In this document: positions 6,597-14,422 of the stretch, one piece after another
Numbering within the stretch: the stretch's first letter is position 1
Layout: the number at the start of each line of letters is the position of its first letter
Assembly: GCA_017509065.1 (NCBI GenBank)
Contig: JAFWQM010000091.1
Span: 1-28,244 of the forward strand
DNA: 28,244 nt
Source: Clostridia bacterium
GTDB taxonomy: Bacteria > Bacillota_A > Clostridia > Christensenellales > Aristaeellaceae
Direction of reading: 5' to 3'
Notes under the pieces: generated by a model
What the model saw: only the letters and a program-made list of their open reading frames with translations
What the model was told of the DNA's origin: nothing
Databases searched by the model: none
Made by a program: the position numbers and the translations under genes

Positions 6597-9500
6597 TTAC
6601 AGCGCTTTTTTCACGCTCAAGGCGGCTTGCTTGCCGTTGATATCGCAGTCCTGGGCGAAAGCGCCGTCGGAGGCGGGTTCGTAGGAAACGCTTACAGCCA
6701 GCACGCCCTTTTCGATCATATCCTGGTAAGCGCGCATGGCGGAAAGCACTTCCTCATCGCCCTGGGCGGTGACGGCGATGCGGTCGGTCACGTCAAAGCC
6801 CGCGTCCTTGCGCATGTTCTGAAGCTTGGAAATGACCTCGCGGGCGTAGCCCTCCTGAATCAGTTCGGGGGTCAGAGTGGTATCCAGCACCACGGTCAGC
6901 TTGCCGTCCACCTGGGAGGTGAAGCCCTCTTTCTTGATGGCCTCCACCAGAATATCTTCCTTGGTCAGGATGATGTCGGTGCCATCCATGGTGAGGGTCA
7001 CGGTTTCGCCCCGGTCAAAGGCGGCCACCACTTCGCCGCCGTTCAGCTTTTGCAGCTCGCCCCGCATCCGGCCCAGGAATTTTCCGTAATTCTTTTTCAG
7101 GGTCATGAAGTTGGGCTTCAAATCATAGTTGACAAATTCGCCCGCGTCGTCGATGAACTGCACGTTCTTTACGTTCAATTCATTCTCCACCAAACCCTGA
7201 TAGGCTTCCCCGAAGTCCGCGCCGGACACGTAGAGCATCTTCAAAGGCTGGCGCACCTTCATGTTGGAAAGCTGGCGGCAGGAACGGCCCAGCTGCACCA
7301 CCGTTTCCACGGCGGCCATCTGACGTTCCGCGTCCGCGTCGATCCACTGCTCCTCGCACACCGGGAAATCGCACAGATGCACGGATTCGGGGGCGTCCGG
7401 GTTCACGGTGCGCACCATGTTCTGGTAGATTTCCTCCGCCATGAAGGGCATGTAGGGGGCGATCAGGCGGGTGAGCTTTTCCAGCACGGTGTACAGGGTC
7501 ATGAACGCGGCTTCCTTGTCCGCCGCCATGCCCTTGCCCCAGAACCGTTCGCGGCCTAAGCGCACGTACCAGTTGGACAGCTCGTCCACGAAATCGCTGA
7601 TCTTGCGGGTGGATTCGGTGATGCGGTAGGCGCTCAAATCCTCGTCCACGCCCCGGATCACGGTGTTCAGGCGGCTCAGCACCCATTTGTCCATGAGGGT
7701 GAGGGCGCACTTGGAAAGGTCGTGCTTCGTGGGGTCGAACCGGTCGATATCGGCGTACAGCACGTAGAAGGAATAGGTGTTCCACAGGGTGCTCATGAAC
7801 CGGCGGGGGCCCTCGTTCAGGGCGTCCTCATGGAAGCGGCAGGGCAGCCAGGGGGCGGAGGAAGAGTAGAAGAACCAGCGGATGGCGTCGGCCCCCTGCT
7901 TCTCCAGCACCACCTTGGGGTCTACCACGTTGCCCAGATGCTTGCTCATCTTGCGGCCGTCCTTGTCCTGCACGTGGCCCAGCACCACGCAGTTTTCAAA
8001 GGGCGCGCGGCCGAAGATCAGGGTGGAGATGGCGATCAGCGTATAGAACCAGCCGCGGGTCTGGTCGATGGCTTCGGAAATGAAGTTGGCCGGGAAGCGC
8101 TTTTCAAAGACGTCCTTGTTCTCGAAGGGATAGTGCCACTGGGCGAAGGGCATGGAGCCGGAATCGTACCAGCAGTCGATGACCTCCTTGGTGCGGGTCA
8201 TGGGCTTGCCGCAGCAGGGGCATTTGATCTTTACTTCGTCGATGTAGGGCCGGTGCAGCTCGGGCAGGTTCACTTCGCCGATGGCCATGTCCAGCAGTTC
8301 CTGTCTGCTGCCGATCACATGCATATGGCCCTCGTCGCACAGCCAGATGGGCAGGGGGGTGCCCCAGTAGCGCTCGCGGGAGAGGCCCCAGTCCACCACG
8401 TTTTCCAGGAAGTTGCCCATGCGGCCTTCTTTGATGTTGTCCGGGTACCAGTTGATGCTGCGGTTGTTGGCCACCAGCTCGTCCCGCAGGGCGGTCATTT
8501 TGATGAACCAGGTGGGGCGGGCGTAGTACATCAGCGGGGTATCGCAGCGCCAGCAGAACGGATAGTCGTGGGCGAAGGGCACGGCGGCGAACAGCAGGCC
8601 CCGTTCCTTCAAATCCTTTAAGATCATGGGGTCGGCGTCCTTGATGAACACGCCGGCCCAGGCGGTTTCTTTGATAAACTTGCCCTGGGTGTCCACTAAA
8701 TTCACGAAAGGCAGGCCGTTTTCCCGGCACACCCGGTTGTCGTCCTCGCCGTAAGCGGGGGCGATATGCACGATACCCGTGCCGTCTTCCATGGTCACGT
8801 AATCGTCGCTGACCACGAACCAAGCTTTTTTGTCCGGCTCCACAAAGCGGTAAAGCGGCACGTATTCGGTGCCCACCAGTTCGGAACCGGGCATTTCGGC
8901 CACGATCTCCGGCTCCTTGCCTTCCAGCACCTTTTCCACAAGGGCCTTGGCCATGATGTAGGTGACGCCTTCATTGGTCTTCACCCGGCAGTAGGTTTCA
9001 TGGGCGTTGACGCACAGGGCCAGGTTGCTGGGCAAGGTCCAGGGGGTGGTGGTCCAGGCCAGGAGGTAAACGTCCTCTTCGCCCTTCACCCGGAAGCGCA
9101 CGAAGGCGGACTTTTCCTTCACGTTCTTGTAGCCCTGGGCCACTTCGTGGCTGCTCAGGGCGGTGCCGCAGCGGGGGCAGTAGGGCACGATCTTATGGCC
9201 CTTGTAGATCAGGCCCTTATCCGCGATGGTCTTGAGGCTCCACCATTCGCTTTCGATGTAATCGTCGTGGTAGGTCACGTAGGGGTGTTCCATATCCACC
9301 CAGTAGCCCACCCGGTCGCTCATTTCCTCCCATTCGTGCAGGTACTTCCAAACGGATTCCTTGCACTGCTGGATGAAGGGCTCGATGCCGTACTGCTCGA
9401 TCTGGGGCTTGCCGTCCAGGCCTAACTTCTTTTCCACTTCCAGCTCCACCGGCAGGCCGTGGGTGTCCCAGCCCGCCTTGCGCAGCACGTTCTTCCCCTT

Positions 9501-9725
9501 CATGGTGTAATACCGGGGGATCAGGTCCTTGATGGCGCGGGTTTCCACGTGGCCGATGTGGGGCTTGCCGTTGGCCGTGGGCGGACCGTCGAAGAACGTG
9601 AAGGTGTCCTTCGCGTTATCCCGGGCGTGGAAAGACTTTTTTACGATGTCGTTTTCCTTCCAGAACCGGATGGTTTCCAGTTCCCGTGCGGCGAAATTCA
9701 TGTCGGCGGTTACTTTTTTGTACAA
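6597..9725 (-). CDS. ileS: Isoleucine--tRNA ligase, type 2 (eukaryote-like) form
   Basis: A 1042-residue class I aminoacyl-tRNA synthetase that charges tRNA-Ile and edits mischarged valine. HIGH is intact at 56-59 (GKPHIGH) and KMSKH at 592-596. The insert with GLPVELEVEKKLG, and CPRCGTALSSHEV and CPCCGKPM zinc-type clusters, match the longer type 2 IleRS group, which often tolerates mupirocin. The start is TTG 9725: AGGAG (9736-9732) lies 6 nt upstream, and it gives MYKKVTADMNF, the N-terminus usual in Clostridia. The frame stays open up to an ATG at 9806, but that lies inside the T-box and terminator, so it cannot be the start. Codons are strongly biased, as expected for a highly expressed gene. 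Confidence 0.96.
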   Translation of the reverse strand: MYKKVTADMNFAARELETIRFWKENDIVKKSFHARDNAKDTFTFFDGPPTANGKPHIGHVETRAIKDLIPRYYTMKGKNVLRKAGWDTHGLPVELEVEKKLGLDGKPQIEQYGIEPFIQQCKESVWKYLHEWEEMSDRVGYWVDMEHPYVTYHDDYIESEWWSLKTIADKGLIYKGHKIVPYCPRCGTALSSHEVAQGYKNVKEKSAFVRFRVKGEEDVYLLAWTTTPWTLPSNLALCVNAHETYCRVKTNEGVTYIMAKALVEKVLEGKEPEIVAEMPGSELVGTEYVPLYRFVEPDKKAWFVVSDDYVTMEDGTGIVHIAPAYGEDDNRVCRENGLPFVNLVDTQGKFIKETAWAGVFIKDADPMILKDLKERGLLFAAVPFAHDYPFCWRCDTPLMYYARPTWFIKMTALRDELVANNRSINWYPDNIKEGRMGNFLENVVDWGLSRERYWGTPLPIWLCDEGHMHVIGSRQELLDMAIGEVNLPELHRPYIDEVKIKCPCCGKPMTRTKEVIDCWYDSGSMPFAQWHYPFENKDVFEKRFPANFISEAIDQTRGWFYTLIAISTLIFGRAPFENCVVLGHVQDKDGRKMSKHLGNVVDPKVVLEKQGADAIRWFFYSSSAPWLPCRFHEDALNEGPRRFMSTLWNTYSFYVLYADIDRFDPTKHDLSKCALTLMDKWVLSRLNTVIRGVDEDLSAYRITESTRKISDFVDELSNWYVRLGRERFWGKGMAADKEAAFMTLYTVLEKLTRLIAPYMPFMAEEIYQNMVRTVNPDAPESVHLCDFPVCEEQWIDADAERQMAAVETVVQLGRSCRQLSNMKVRQPLKMLYVSGADFGEAYQGLVENELNVKNVQFIDDAGEFVNYDLKPNFMTLKKNYGKFLGRMRGELQKLNGGEVVAAFDRGETVTLTMDGTDIILTKEDILVEAIKKEGFTSQVDGKLTVVLDTTLTPELIQEGYAREVISKLQNMRKDAGFDVTDRIAVTAQGDEEVLSAMRAYQDMIEKGVLAVSVSYEPASDGAFAQDCDINGKQAALSVKKAL

Positions 9726-9744
9726 TTCCCTCTCCTCGCTTTCT

Positions 9745-9977
9745 AAGAAGAAAAGCCCGTCCCAAATAATTGGGACGGACTGATTCTCAACAATCCGCGG
9801 TACCACCCAACTTGACGGTTTCCCGTCCAGCTTGCGCGCCCTCTATCGGGGACGAAACGCCGGCCCTTCGGCCGGAGGCTCCCAGGTGATCCGGCGCGCG
9901 GCCCCCTTACCGGCTTGCACCGAACGCCGGCTCTCTGGAAGAGGGATTCGCGGGCCCGTCCTGTTCACAGCCCGAAT
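9745..9977 (-). promoter_or_regulatory. T-box riboswitch (isoleucine-specific) controlling ileS
   Basis: Read on the minus strand, the leader shows the Stem I distal elements AGAGAG (9936-9931) and GGTG (9921-9918), then the specifier ATC (9890-9888) in GGATCACCTGGGAGC, an isoleucine codon. The conserved T-box UGGGUGGUACCGCG is at 9809-9796. A terminator of 9 bp (9778-9770 with 9765-9757) is followed by CTTTTCTTCTT. CCCAA in its 5' strand can instead pair with TTGGG of the T-box, giving the antiterminator. Uncharged tRNA-Ile is expected to pair with the specifier and allow read-through into ileS. Confidence 0.96.
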
Positions 9978-9983
9978 GCAGAT

Positions 9984-10012
9984 ATTATACTGGAAACGCG
10001 GCGTTTTGTAAA
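9984..10012 (-). promoter_or_regulatory. Promoter of the ileS T-box transcript
   Basis: On the minus strand TTTACA (10012-10007), 17 nt, TATAAT (9989-9984), about 7 nt before the expected RNA start. Confidence 0.8.
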
Positions 10013-10057
10013 GCCCTGAGCTGCGTAAATTGTTACATGTTTCAGCGTGGGCGTTTG

Positions 10058-10086
10058 TTGCTTTTGCGGGATTTTTCGATTATAAT
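10058..10086 (+). promoter_or_regulatory. Promoter of the SH3-domain protein gene
   Basis: TTGCTT (10058-10063), 17 nt, TATAAT (10081-10086), 42 nt before the chosen start. It is divergent from the ileS promoter, about 45 nt apart. Confidence 0.65.
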
Positions 10087-10128
10087 GCAAAACGGATGCC
10101 GCGCGCGGCGATGAAAGGAGAACCTACC

Positions 10129-11244
10129 ATGAAAAAGAAAGCAATGATGGGATTATTATGGCTGATGCTTTGCCTGACTCTGCTCCAGTCCACGGCCCTG
10201 ACCGAGACGCGCCAGGGGGTGATCGCCCTGGAAGGGATGGAAGAGGTCATTGAAGAAACGCTGTTTGAAAGCTCGCTGGGCTTTTCCTTCTGGTACCCCA
10301 ACGACAGGCTGGAAGCGTATCAGGATGTTGTGCATAACATCGACGGCGTGTATGTGGGGGCGCTGTATTCGGATGATTATATGATCCTCTCCATGATCAC
10401 GGAAGAGGACGCCGAGGAGTATACCGAGGATTTGGATGAAAACATTGTGGAACAATCGGCTTCGGCGCGGGTGCAGCTGGATGTGTACCGGGAACTGGAA
10501 GATGGAACGTATATTTTCCTGACCCTGATCGCGGAAAACGGGCAGTATTTTCGCGCGGTAGGAGCATATTCCCAGGAAGCCGCCGAGGGGAACGCCAAGT
10601 TTTTCCAGCGGGTGCTGGACAGCGTCGCATTCGTCTCCGACTACGACGCGGAATTTCTGAAAGTACTTCCGGGCCAATGGGCCGAAGAATACGAGGGGGC
10701 AGGAACGGTCCTCACATTGGAAGAAAACGGAAAAATGTCCCTGTATTGTTACGGCGTGGACGGAGGATTCGCGTATACCTGCGAAGGAACCTGGTCGTAT
10801 GAACCGGTGCCGAACCGCTGCAGCGAGCTGACGCTGCTGTTTACGTCCACGGACAATCCTTCGTACGAAGGACGCGAATACAGCGTGGAATGTGAGTATG
10901 CCGCTTACACGGAATCCTGGGTGGAGAATGACACCCTGATCACCTGTCTGATCCTCAATCCTCCAATCAGCTGCAGCGGCGTTTCTCCCTTTGAGGAGGT
11001 TTACGGCGAAGACATGGCCGCGCTGCACAGAGAGCAGGGGCCGAACATGCGCGTGGTCAAATGCAAAGAGTTCGTTTCCCTGCGGGAAGCACGGTCAACG
11101 TCCGCCAAGCGCCTTGCGAAGGTCCCACTGGGGGCGCTTGTGCTTGCTTTCCCGGAGTATGGCGAGGAAAACGGGTTTATCTATTGCGTCTATCATGACG
11201 AAGAAGGATTCATTCTGGCGGAATATCTGTCGCCGGCCGACTGA
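10129..11244 (+). CDS. Exported protein with C-terminal SH3-like domain
   Basis: A 371-residue protein with a signal peptide (MKKKAMMGLLWLMLCLTLL..., cleaved around residue 23) and no typical lipobox. Residues about 40-175 form a domain of unknown family, with GFSFWYPNDRLEAY at its start; the middle (about 183-290) is a beta-rich block resembling lipocalin-like 'cost of expression' domains (GQWAEEYEGAGTVLTLEENG). The last 65 residues fit a bacterial SH3 domain (MRVVKCKEFVSLREARSTSA...VPLGALVLAF...FIYCVY...GFILAEYLSP), a fold often used to bind cell-wall peptides. ATG 10129 follows AAAGGAG by 8 nt; an upstream in-frame ATG at 10030 lies before the promoter and is rejected. It appears to be monocistronic. 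Confidence 0.8.
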   Translation: MKKKAMMGLLWLMLCLTLLQSTALTETRQGVIALEGMEEVIEETLFESSLGFSFWYPNDRLEAYQDVVHNIDGVYVGALYSDDYMILSMITEEDAEEYTEDLDENIVEQSASARVQLDVYRELEDGTYIFLTLIAENGQYFRAVGAYSQEAAEGNAKFFQRVLDSVAFVSDYDAEFLKVLPGQWAEEYEGAGTVLTLEENGKMSLYCYGVDGGFAYTCEGTWSYEPVPNRCSELTLLFTSTDNPSYEGREYSVECEYAAYTESWVENDTLITCLILNPPISCSGVSPFEEVYGEDMAALHREQGPNMRVVKCKEFVSLREARSTSAKRLAKVPLGALVLAFPEYGEENGFIYCVYHDEEGFILAEYLSPAD

Positions 11245-11352
11245 AACTCTACGCTATGACGATGCGGGCCCGACCGCTGTGGACGGAATGCCCTGCCGCG
11301 AAACATGATTGTATATTCATTGTTTTTTAGGCGAATAGAAACCTTGGTATCA

Positions 11353-11380
11353 TTGACATCGGTGGATTTGGTGTTATAAT
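11353..11380 (+). promoter_or_regulatory. Promoter of the TrpXYZ-like importer
   Basis: A near-consensus TTGACA (11353-11358), 16 nt, TATAAT (11375-11380). Transcription would begin near 11387, giving a leader of about 270 nt before the first transporter gene. Confidence 0.8.
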
Positions 11381-11413
11381 AAACCCAAAATTTCCAGGGA
11401 GGAGGAACTGGGG

Positions 11414-11581
11414 ATGAAGCATTGCCTGCGTCGGTTATCCGCGTCCTGTCATGATGCGAAACGCGTCATGTCTGTTCCTTTTGCCTATTATTGCGCAGCG
11501 CGATTTATCATCGCCCTGCGCTTTTCCTTTTTGGTGGTTTTCTTTACACCGGCGCCCATCTGCGGGAACTGCACGGAATGA
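11414..11581 (+). CDS. Possible 55-residue leader ORF upstream of the importer
   Basis: An ORF of 55 codons plus TGA begins with ATG 11414, 8 nt after a strong AGGGAGGAGG (11396-11405), about 27 nt into the predicted transcript. The product is basic and cysteine-rich at both ends with a hydrophobic middle (ARFIIALRFSFLVVFF), and resembles nothing I know. It overlaps two RNA hairpins (11450-11470; 11493-11521) and ends 15 nt before the attenuator stem. It could be a leader peptide whose translation sets the fold of the downstream terminator, a small membrane peptide, or fortuitous. No run of one amino acid codon that would identify the ligand is obvious. Confidence 0.35.
   Translation: MKHCLRRLSASCHDAKRVMSVPFAYYCAARFIIALRFSFLVVFFTPAPICGNCTE
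11493..11533 (+). terminator. Upstream hairpin with U-rich tail in the importer leader
   Basis: GCGCAG (11493-11498) pairs with CTGCGC (11516-11521) and, after one mismatch, GCGAT (11500-11504) with ATCGC (11510-11514). TTTTCCTTTTT follows. It lies within the 55-codon ORF, so translating ribosomes would disrupt it. Confidence 0.45.
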
Positions 11582-11596
11582 ACAAAAGCGTTCATG

Positions 11597-11632
11597 AAGG
11601 CGGCTCTTCCAGATGGAGGGGCCGCCTTTTTG
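11597..11632 (+). terminator. Attenuator-like terminator before the importer genes
   Basis: A 14-bp stem (11597-11610 with 11615-11628, a few G-T pairs), 4-nt AGAT loop and TTTTT tract, with a further T run at 11639-11645. It lies between a strong promoter and the first importer gene (start 11660) with no other gene in between, so it must be conditional or leaky. Confidence 0.85.
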
Positions 11633-11659
11633 AAAATATTTTTTGGGAGGTATCTCGAA

Positions 11660-12601
11660 ATGAAGAAACTGCTTGCTGTCCTGATCGCCGTATTGCTGCT
11701 GATCAGCACCGCGGCCATGGCCGAAAAAACCTATCACGTGGGCGTTTGCCAGCTGGTGCAGCATGTGGCGCTGGACGCCGCCACCCAGGGCTTTATGGAC
11801 GCGCTGAAGGATAAGTTAGGCGACAGCGTCACCTTTGACGTGCAGAACGCTTCCGGCGATTCCAACACCTGCTCCACCATCGTCAATAACTTTATTTCCG
11901 GCGGCGTGGATCTGATCATGGCCAATGCCACGCCCGCGCTGCAGGCTGCCGTGGCCGCCACCGGCGACATTCCCATTTTGGGCACCAGCGTGACCGACTA
12001 CGCCACCGCCCTGGATATTGACGATTGGAACGGGGCCACGGGCATGAACGTAAGCGGCACCAGCGACCTGGCTCCCCTGGAGCAGCAGGCCGAAATGCTG
12101 CATGAGCTGTTCCCCGAAGCCAAGAAGGTGGGCCTGCTCTACTGCTCCGCCGAACCCAATTCCAAGTATCAGGTGGATGTGATCACCGGCTACCTGACCG
12201 CCATGGGCTATGAATGCGCGGAATATACCTTCGCGGATTCCAACGACGTGGCTTCCGTGACCCAGAATGCCTGCGATGGCAGCGACGTGCTCTATGTCCC
12301 CACCGACAACACCGCCGCCTCCTGCACCGAAGCCATCCGCAACGTGGTGGAACCTGCCTTGAAGCCTGTGATCGCGGGCGAAGAGGGCCTGTGCACTGGC
12401 TGCGGCGTGGCCACCCTGTCCATCAGCTATTATGATTTGGGCTATGCCACCGGAGAAATGGCCTATGAAGTGCTGGTCAACGGCGCGGACGTGGCGGCCA
12501 TGGCCGTGCGTTTCGCCCCCAACGTCACCAAAGAATACAATGCGGAATTGAGCGCGCTGCTGGGCGTGCAGATTCCCGATGATTACGTGGCGATTCAATA
12601 A
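11660..12601 (+). CDS. TrpX-like ABC transporter substrate-binding protein
   Basis: A 313-residue exported protein of the ABC_sub_bind family (PF04392, type 1 periplasmic fold). A signal peptide ends near AAMAEKTYHVG (about residue 21); no lipobox cysteine is present, which is unusual for a Gram-positive binding protein. Family segments are VGVCQLVQHVALDAATQGF, the ANATPALQA block, EPNSKYQVD and VPTDNTAASCTEAI. GGGAGG lies 9 nt before the ATG. Characterised relatives bring in tryptophan or tyrosine, but the family also has other ligands, so the substrate is open. It is first in a binding protein-permease-ATPase operon preceded by a conditional terminator. Confidence 0.9.
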   Translation: MKKLLAVLIAVLLLISTAAMAEKTYHVGVCQLVQHVALDAATQGFMDALKDKLGDSVTFDVQNASGDSNTCSTIVNNFISGGVDLIMANATPALQAAVAATGDIPILGTSVTDYATALDIDDWNGATGMNVSGTSDLAPLEQQAEMLHELFPEAKKVGLLYCSAEPNSKYQVDVITGYLTAMGYECAEYTFADSNDVASVTQNACDGSDVLYVPTDNTAASCTEAIRNVVEPALKPVIAGEEGLCTGCGVATLSISYYDLGYATGEMAYEVLVNGADVAAMAVRFAPNVTKEYNAELSALLGVQIPDDYVAIQ

Positions 12602-12612
12602 TGCTTTAGGGG

Positions 12613-12639
12613 GAAGGGAATGCGCGGCGCATTCCCTTC
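12613..12639 (+). other. Intercistronic hairpin after the binding-protein gene
   Basis: A perfect 12-bp stem (12613-12624 with 12628-12639) with a 3-nt loop and no T tract. In importer operons such stems protect the upstream message so that the binding protein is made in excess of the permease; this is inferred from position. Confidence 0.65.
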
Positions 12640-12664
12640 TCCGGGATCACTTGGAGGCTTTTTC

Positions 12665-13582
12665 ATGAACTTCACCGCTCTTTTCAACGCCATGCCGGGC
12701 GCCGTCGCCCAGGGGCTGATTTGGGGTATCATGGCGATCGGGGTGTATATCACCTATAAGGTGCTGGACCTGGCCGACCTGACCGTGGACGGCACCATGG
12801 CCACCGGCGGCGCGGTATGCGTGATGCTGATGCTCAACGGCGTGAACGTATGGATCGCGCTGCTGTGCGCTGTGCTGGCCGGTACGCTGGCGGGCCTGCT
12901 GACGGGCGCCTTTCACACCGCCATGGGCATTCCGCCCATATTGGCGGGCATCCTGACGCAGCTGTCCCTGTATTCCATCAATCTGGCGATCATGGAATTC
13001 AAGGCCAACCAGGGCATCAACGTGACCAAATACGCGCTGATTGTCAGTCAGCGGAACGTGCGGACGGCAGGCCTGAATAACCCGATTTTCACGGCGCTGA
13101 TTTTCCTCGCGCTGCTGATCGGCGTGCTGTACTGGTTTTTTGGCACGGAGCTGGGCAGCTCCCTGCGCGCCACCGGCGCGAATGAAGCCATGTCCCGGGC
13201 CCAGGGCATCAACACCAATACGGCCAAGATCATCGGGTTGATGATTTCCAATGGCATCGTGGCCCTGTCCTCCGCCCTGCTTTCCCATTACCAGGGCTTT
13301 GTGGACGTGAACATGGGCCGGGGCGCTATCGTCATCGGCCTGGCCGCCGTGATCATCAGCGAGGTGGTTTTCGGCAGGCTGTTCCGCAATTTTGCCTTGA
13401 AGCTTACGGGCGTGGCGCTGGGCGCCGTGCTGTACTATATTGTGATCCAGGTGGTGCTGTGGCTGGGGCTGAACACCAATCTGCTGAAGCTCCTTTCCGC
13501 GCTGATCGTGGCCGTTTTCCTGGGCATTCCGTACTGGAAAGCGCACGTGAGCACACACAGAGGAGGCGGCCGCCATGCTTGA
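12665..13582 (+). CDS. TrpY-like ABC transporter permease
   Basis: A 305-residue integral membrane protein of the BPD_transp_2 (branched-chain/TrpY) type, with about eight hydrophobic segments. It begins GAVAQGLIWGIMAIGVYITYKVLDLADLTVDG, contains the conserved ELGSSLRATGANEAMSRAQGIN cytoplasmic loop that contacts the ATPase, and SHYQGFVDVNMGRGAIVIGLAAVIISEV near the C-terminal end. ATG 12665 follows GGAGG (12653-12657) by 7 nt; an in-frame ATG at 12620 lies within the intercistronic hairpin and is unlikely. The stop overlaps the ATPase start by 8 nt. Confidence 0.92.
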   Translation: MNFTALFNAMPGAVAQGLIWGIMAIGVYITYKVLDLADLTVDGTMATGGAVCVMLMLNGVNVWIALLCAVLAGTLAGLLTGAFHTAMGIPPILAGILTQLSLYSINLAIMEFKANQGINVTKYALIVSQRNVRTAGLNNPIFTALIFLALLIGVLYWFFGTELGSSLRATGANEAMSRAQGINTNTAKIIGLMISNGIVALSSALLSHYQGFVDVNMGRGAIVIGLAAVIISEVVFGRLFRNFALKLTGVALGAVLYYIVIQVVLWLGLNTNLLKLLSALIVAVFLGIPYWKAHVSTHRGGGRHA

Positions 13583-14369
13583 GCTGACGAACGTGAGAAA
13601 GACCTTCAACGCGAAAACAGTCAACGAGAAAATCGCCCTGGACAGCGTGAACCTGCATCTGAACGATGAGGATTTTGTCACTGTCATCGGCGGCAACGGC
13701 GCGGGAAAATCCACCATGCTCAACGCCATCGCCGGGGTGTGGCCCATTGACGAGGGCAGCATCGTGATCGATCAGACGGATGTTTCCCGCCTGCCCGAGT
13801 ACCGGCGCGCTCCCTTGCTGGGCCGGGTTTTCCAGGACCCCAAGGTCGGCACGGCGGCCACCATGCAGATCGAAGAAAACTTAGCCCTCGCCGCCCGGCG
13901 CGGGGAAAAGCGGACCTTAAAGCCCGGCATTACCCGGGCGGAACGGAATCAGTACCGGGATCAGCTTGCCGCCTTGGGCCTGGGCCTGGAAGACCGCATG
14001 ACTACCAAGGTGGGCCTCTTGTCCGGCGGCCAAAGGCAGGCGTTGACCCTGCTGATGGCGACCTTGAAAAAGCCCAAGCTGCTGCTGCTGGACGAGCACA
14101 CAGCCGCCCTGGACCCGCGCACCGCAAAAAAAGTATTGGAGCTTTCGGAAAAAATCGTCACGGAAAACAAGCTGATGACCCTGATGGTCACCCATAACAT
14201 GCGGGACGCCATCCGGTACGGGAACCGACTGATCATGATGAACGGGGGAAAAATCATCCTGGACATCGCCGGGGAAGAAAAACAGCGCCTGACCGTGGAA
14301 GACCTGATGGCCGCCTTCTTCAAAGCCAGCGGCGAAGAATTCGCCAACGACAGGGCGTTGCTTTCATAA
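13575..14369 (+). CDS. TrpZ-like ABC transporter ATP-binding protein
   Basis: A 264-residue nucleotide-binding subunit. Walker A GGNGAGKS is at 39-46, the signature LSGGQRQ at 149-155 and Walker B KLLLLDEHTAALDP follows from about residue 168, with the switch histidine in VTHNMRD. It powers the adjacent permease. GGAGG (13561-13565) precedes the ATG, and the overlap with the permease suggests coupled translation. A terminator ends the operon 14 nt later. Confidence 0.94.
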   Translation: MLELTNVRKTFNAKTVNEKIALDSVNLHLNDEDFVTVIGGNGAGKSTMLNAIAGVWPIDEGSIVIDQTDVSRLPEYRRAPLLGRVFQDPKVGTAATMQIEENLALAARRGEKRTLKPGITRAERNQYRDQLAALGLGLEDRMTTKVGLLSGGQRQALTLLMATLKKPKLLLLDEHTAALDPRTAKKVLELSEKIVTENKLMTLMVTHNMRDAIRYGNRLIMMNGGKIILDIAGEEKQRLTVEDLMAAFFKASGEEFANDRALLS

Positions 14370-14382
14370 TGCTTATAACGTC

Positions 14383-14414
14383 AAAAACCGCCCGAGCAGA
14401 GCGGTTTTTGTTTT
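14383..14414. terminator. Terminator between the importer operon and the PHP gene
   Basis: AAAAACCGC (14383-14391) pairs with GCGGTTTTT (14401-14409) around a 9-nt loop, then GTTTTG. The stem has T runs on both strands, so it can serve both convergent transcripts. Confidence 0.88.
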
Positions 14415-14422
14415 GTATGCCG

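Noticed and set aside
6588..9746. Long plus-strand open frames (323, 299 and 219 codons) opposite ileS
   Set aside because: Antisense shadows produced by the strongly C-ending codon use of ileS; products are His/Gly/Val-rich without domains or ribosome sites.
11381..11659. T-box riboswitch in the TrpXYZ-like leader
   Set aside because: The conserved GGGTGGNACCGCG sequence is absent; only hairpins and a terminator are present.
12647..13762. 371-codon minus-strand frame opposite the TrpY-like permease
   Set aside because: Antisense shadow rich in His, Gln and Arg; the plus strand encodes an intact permease.
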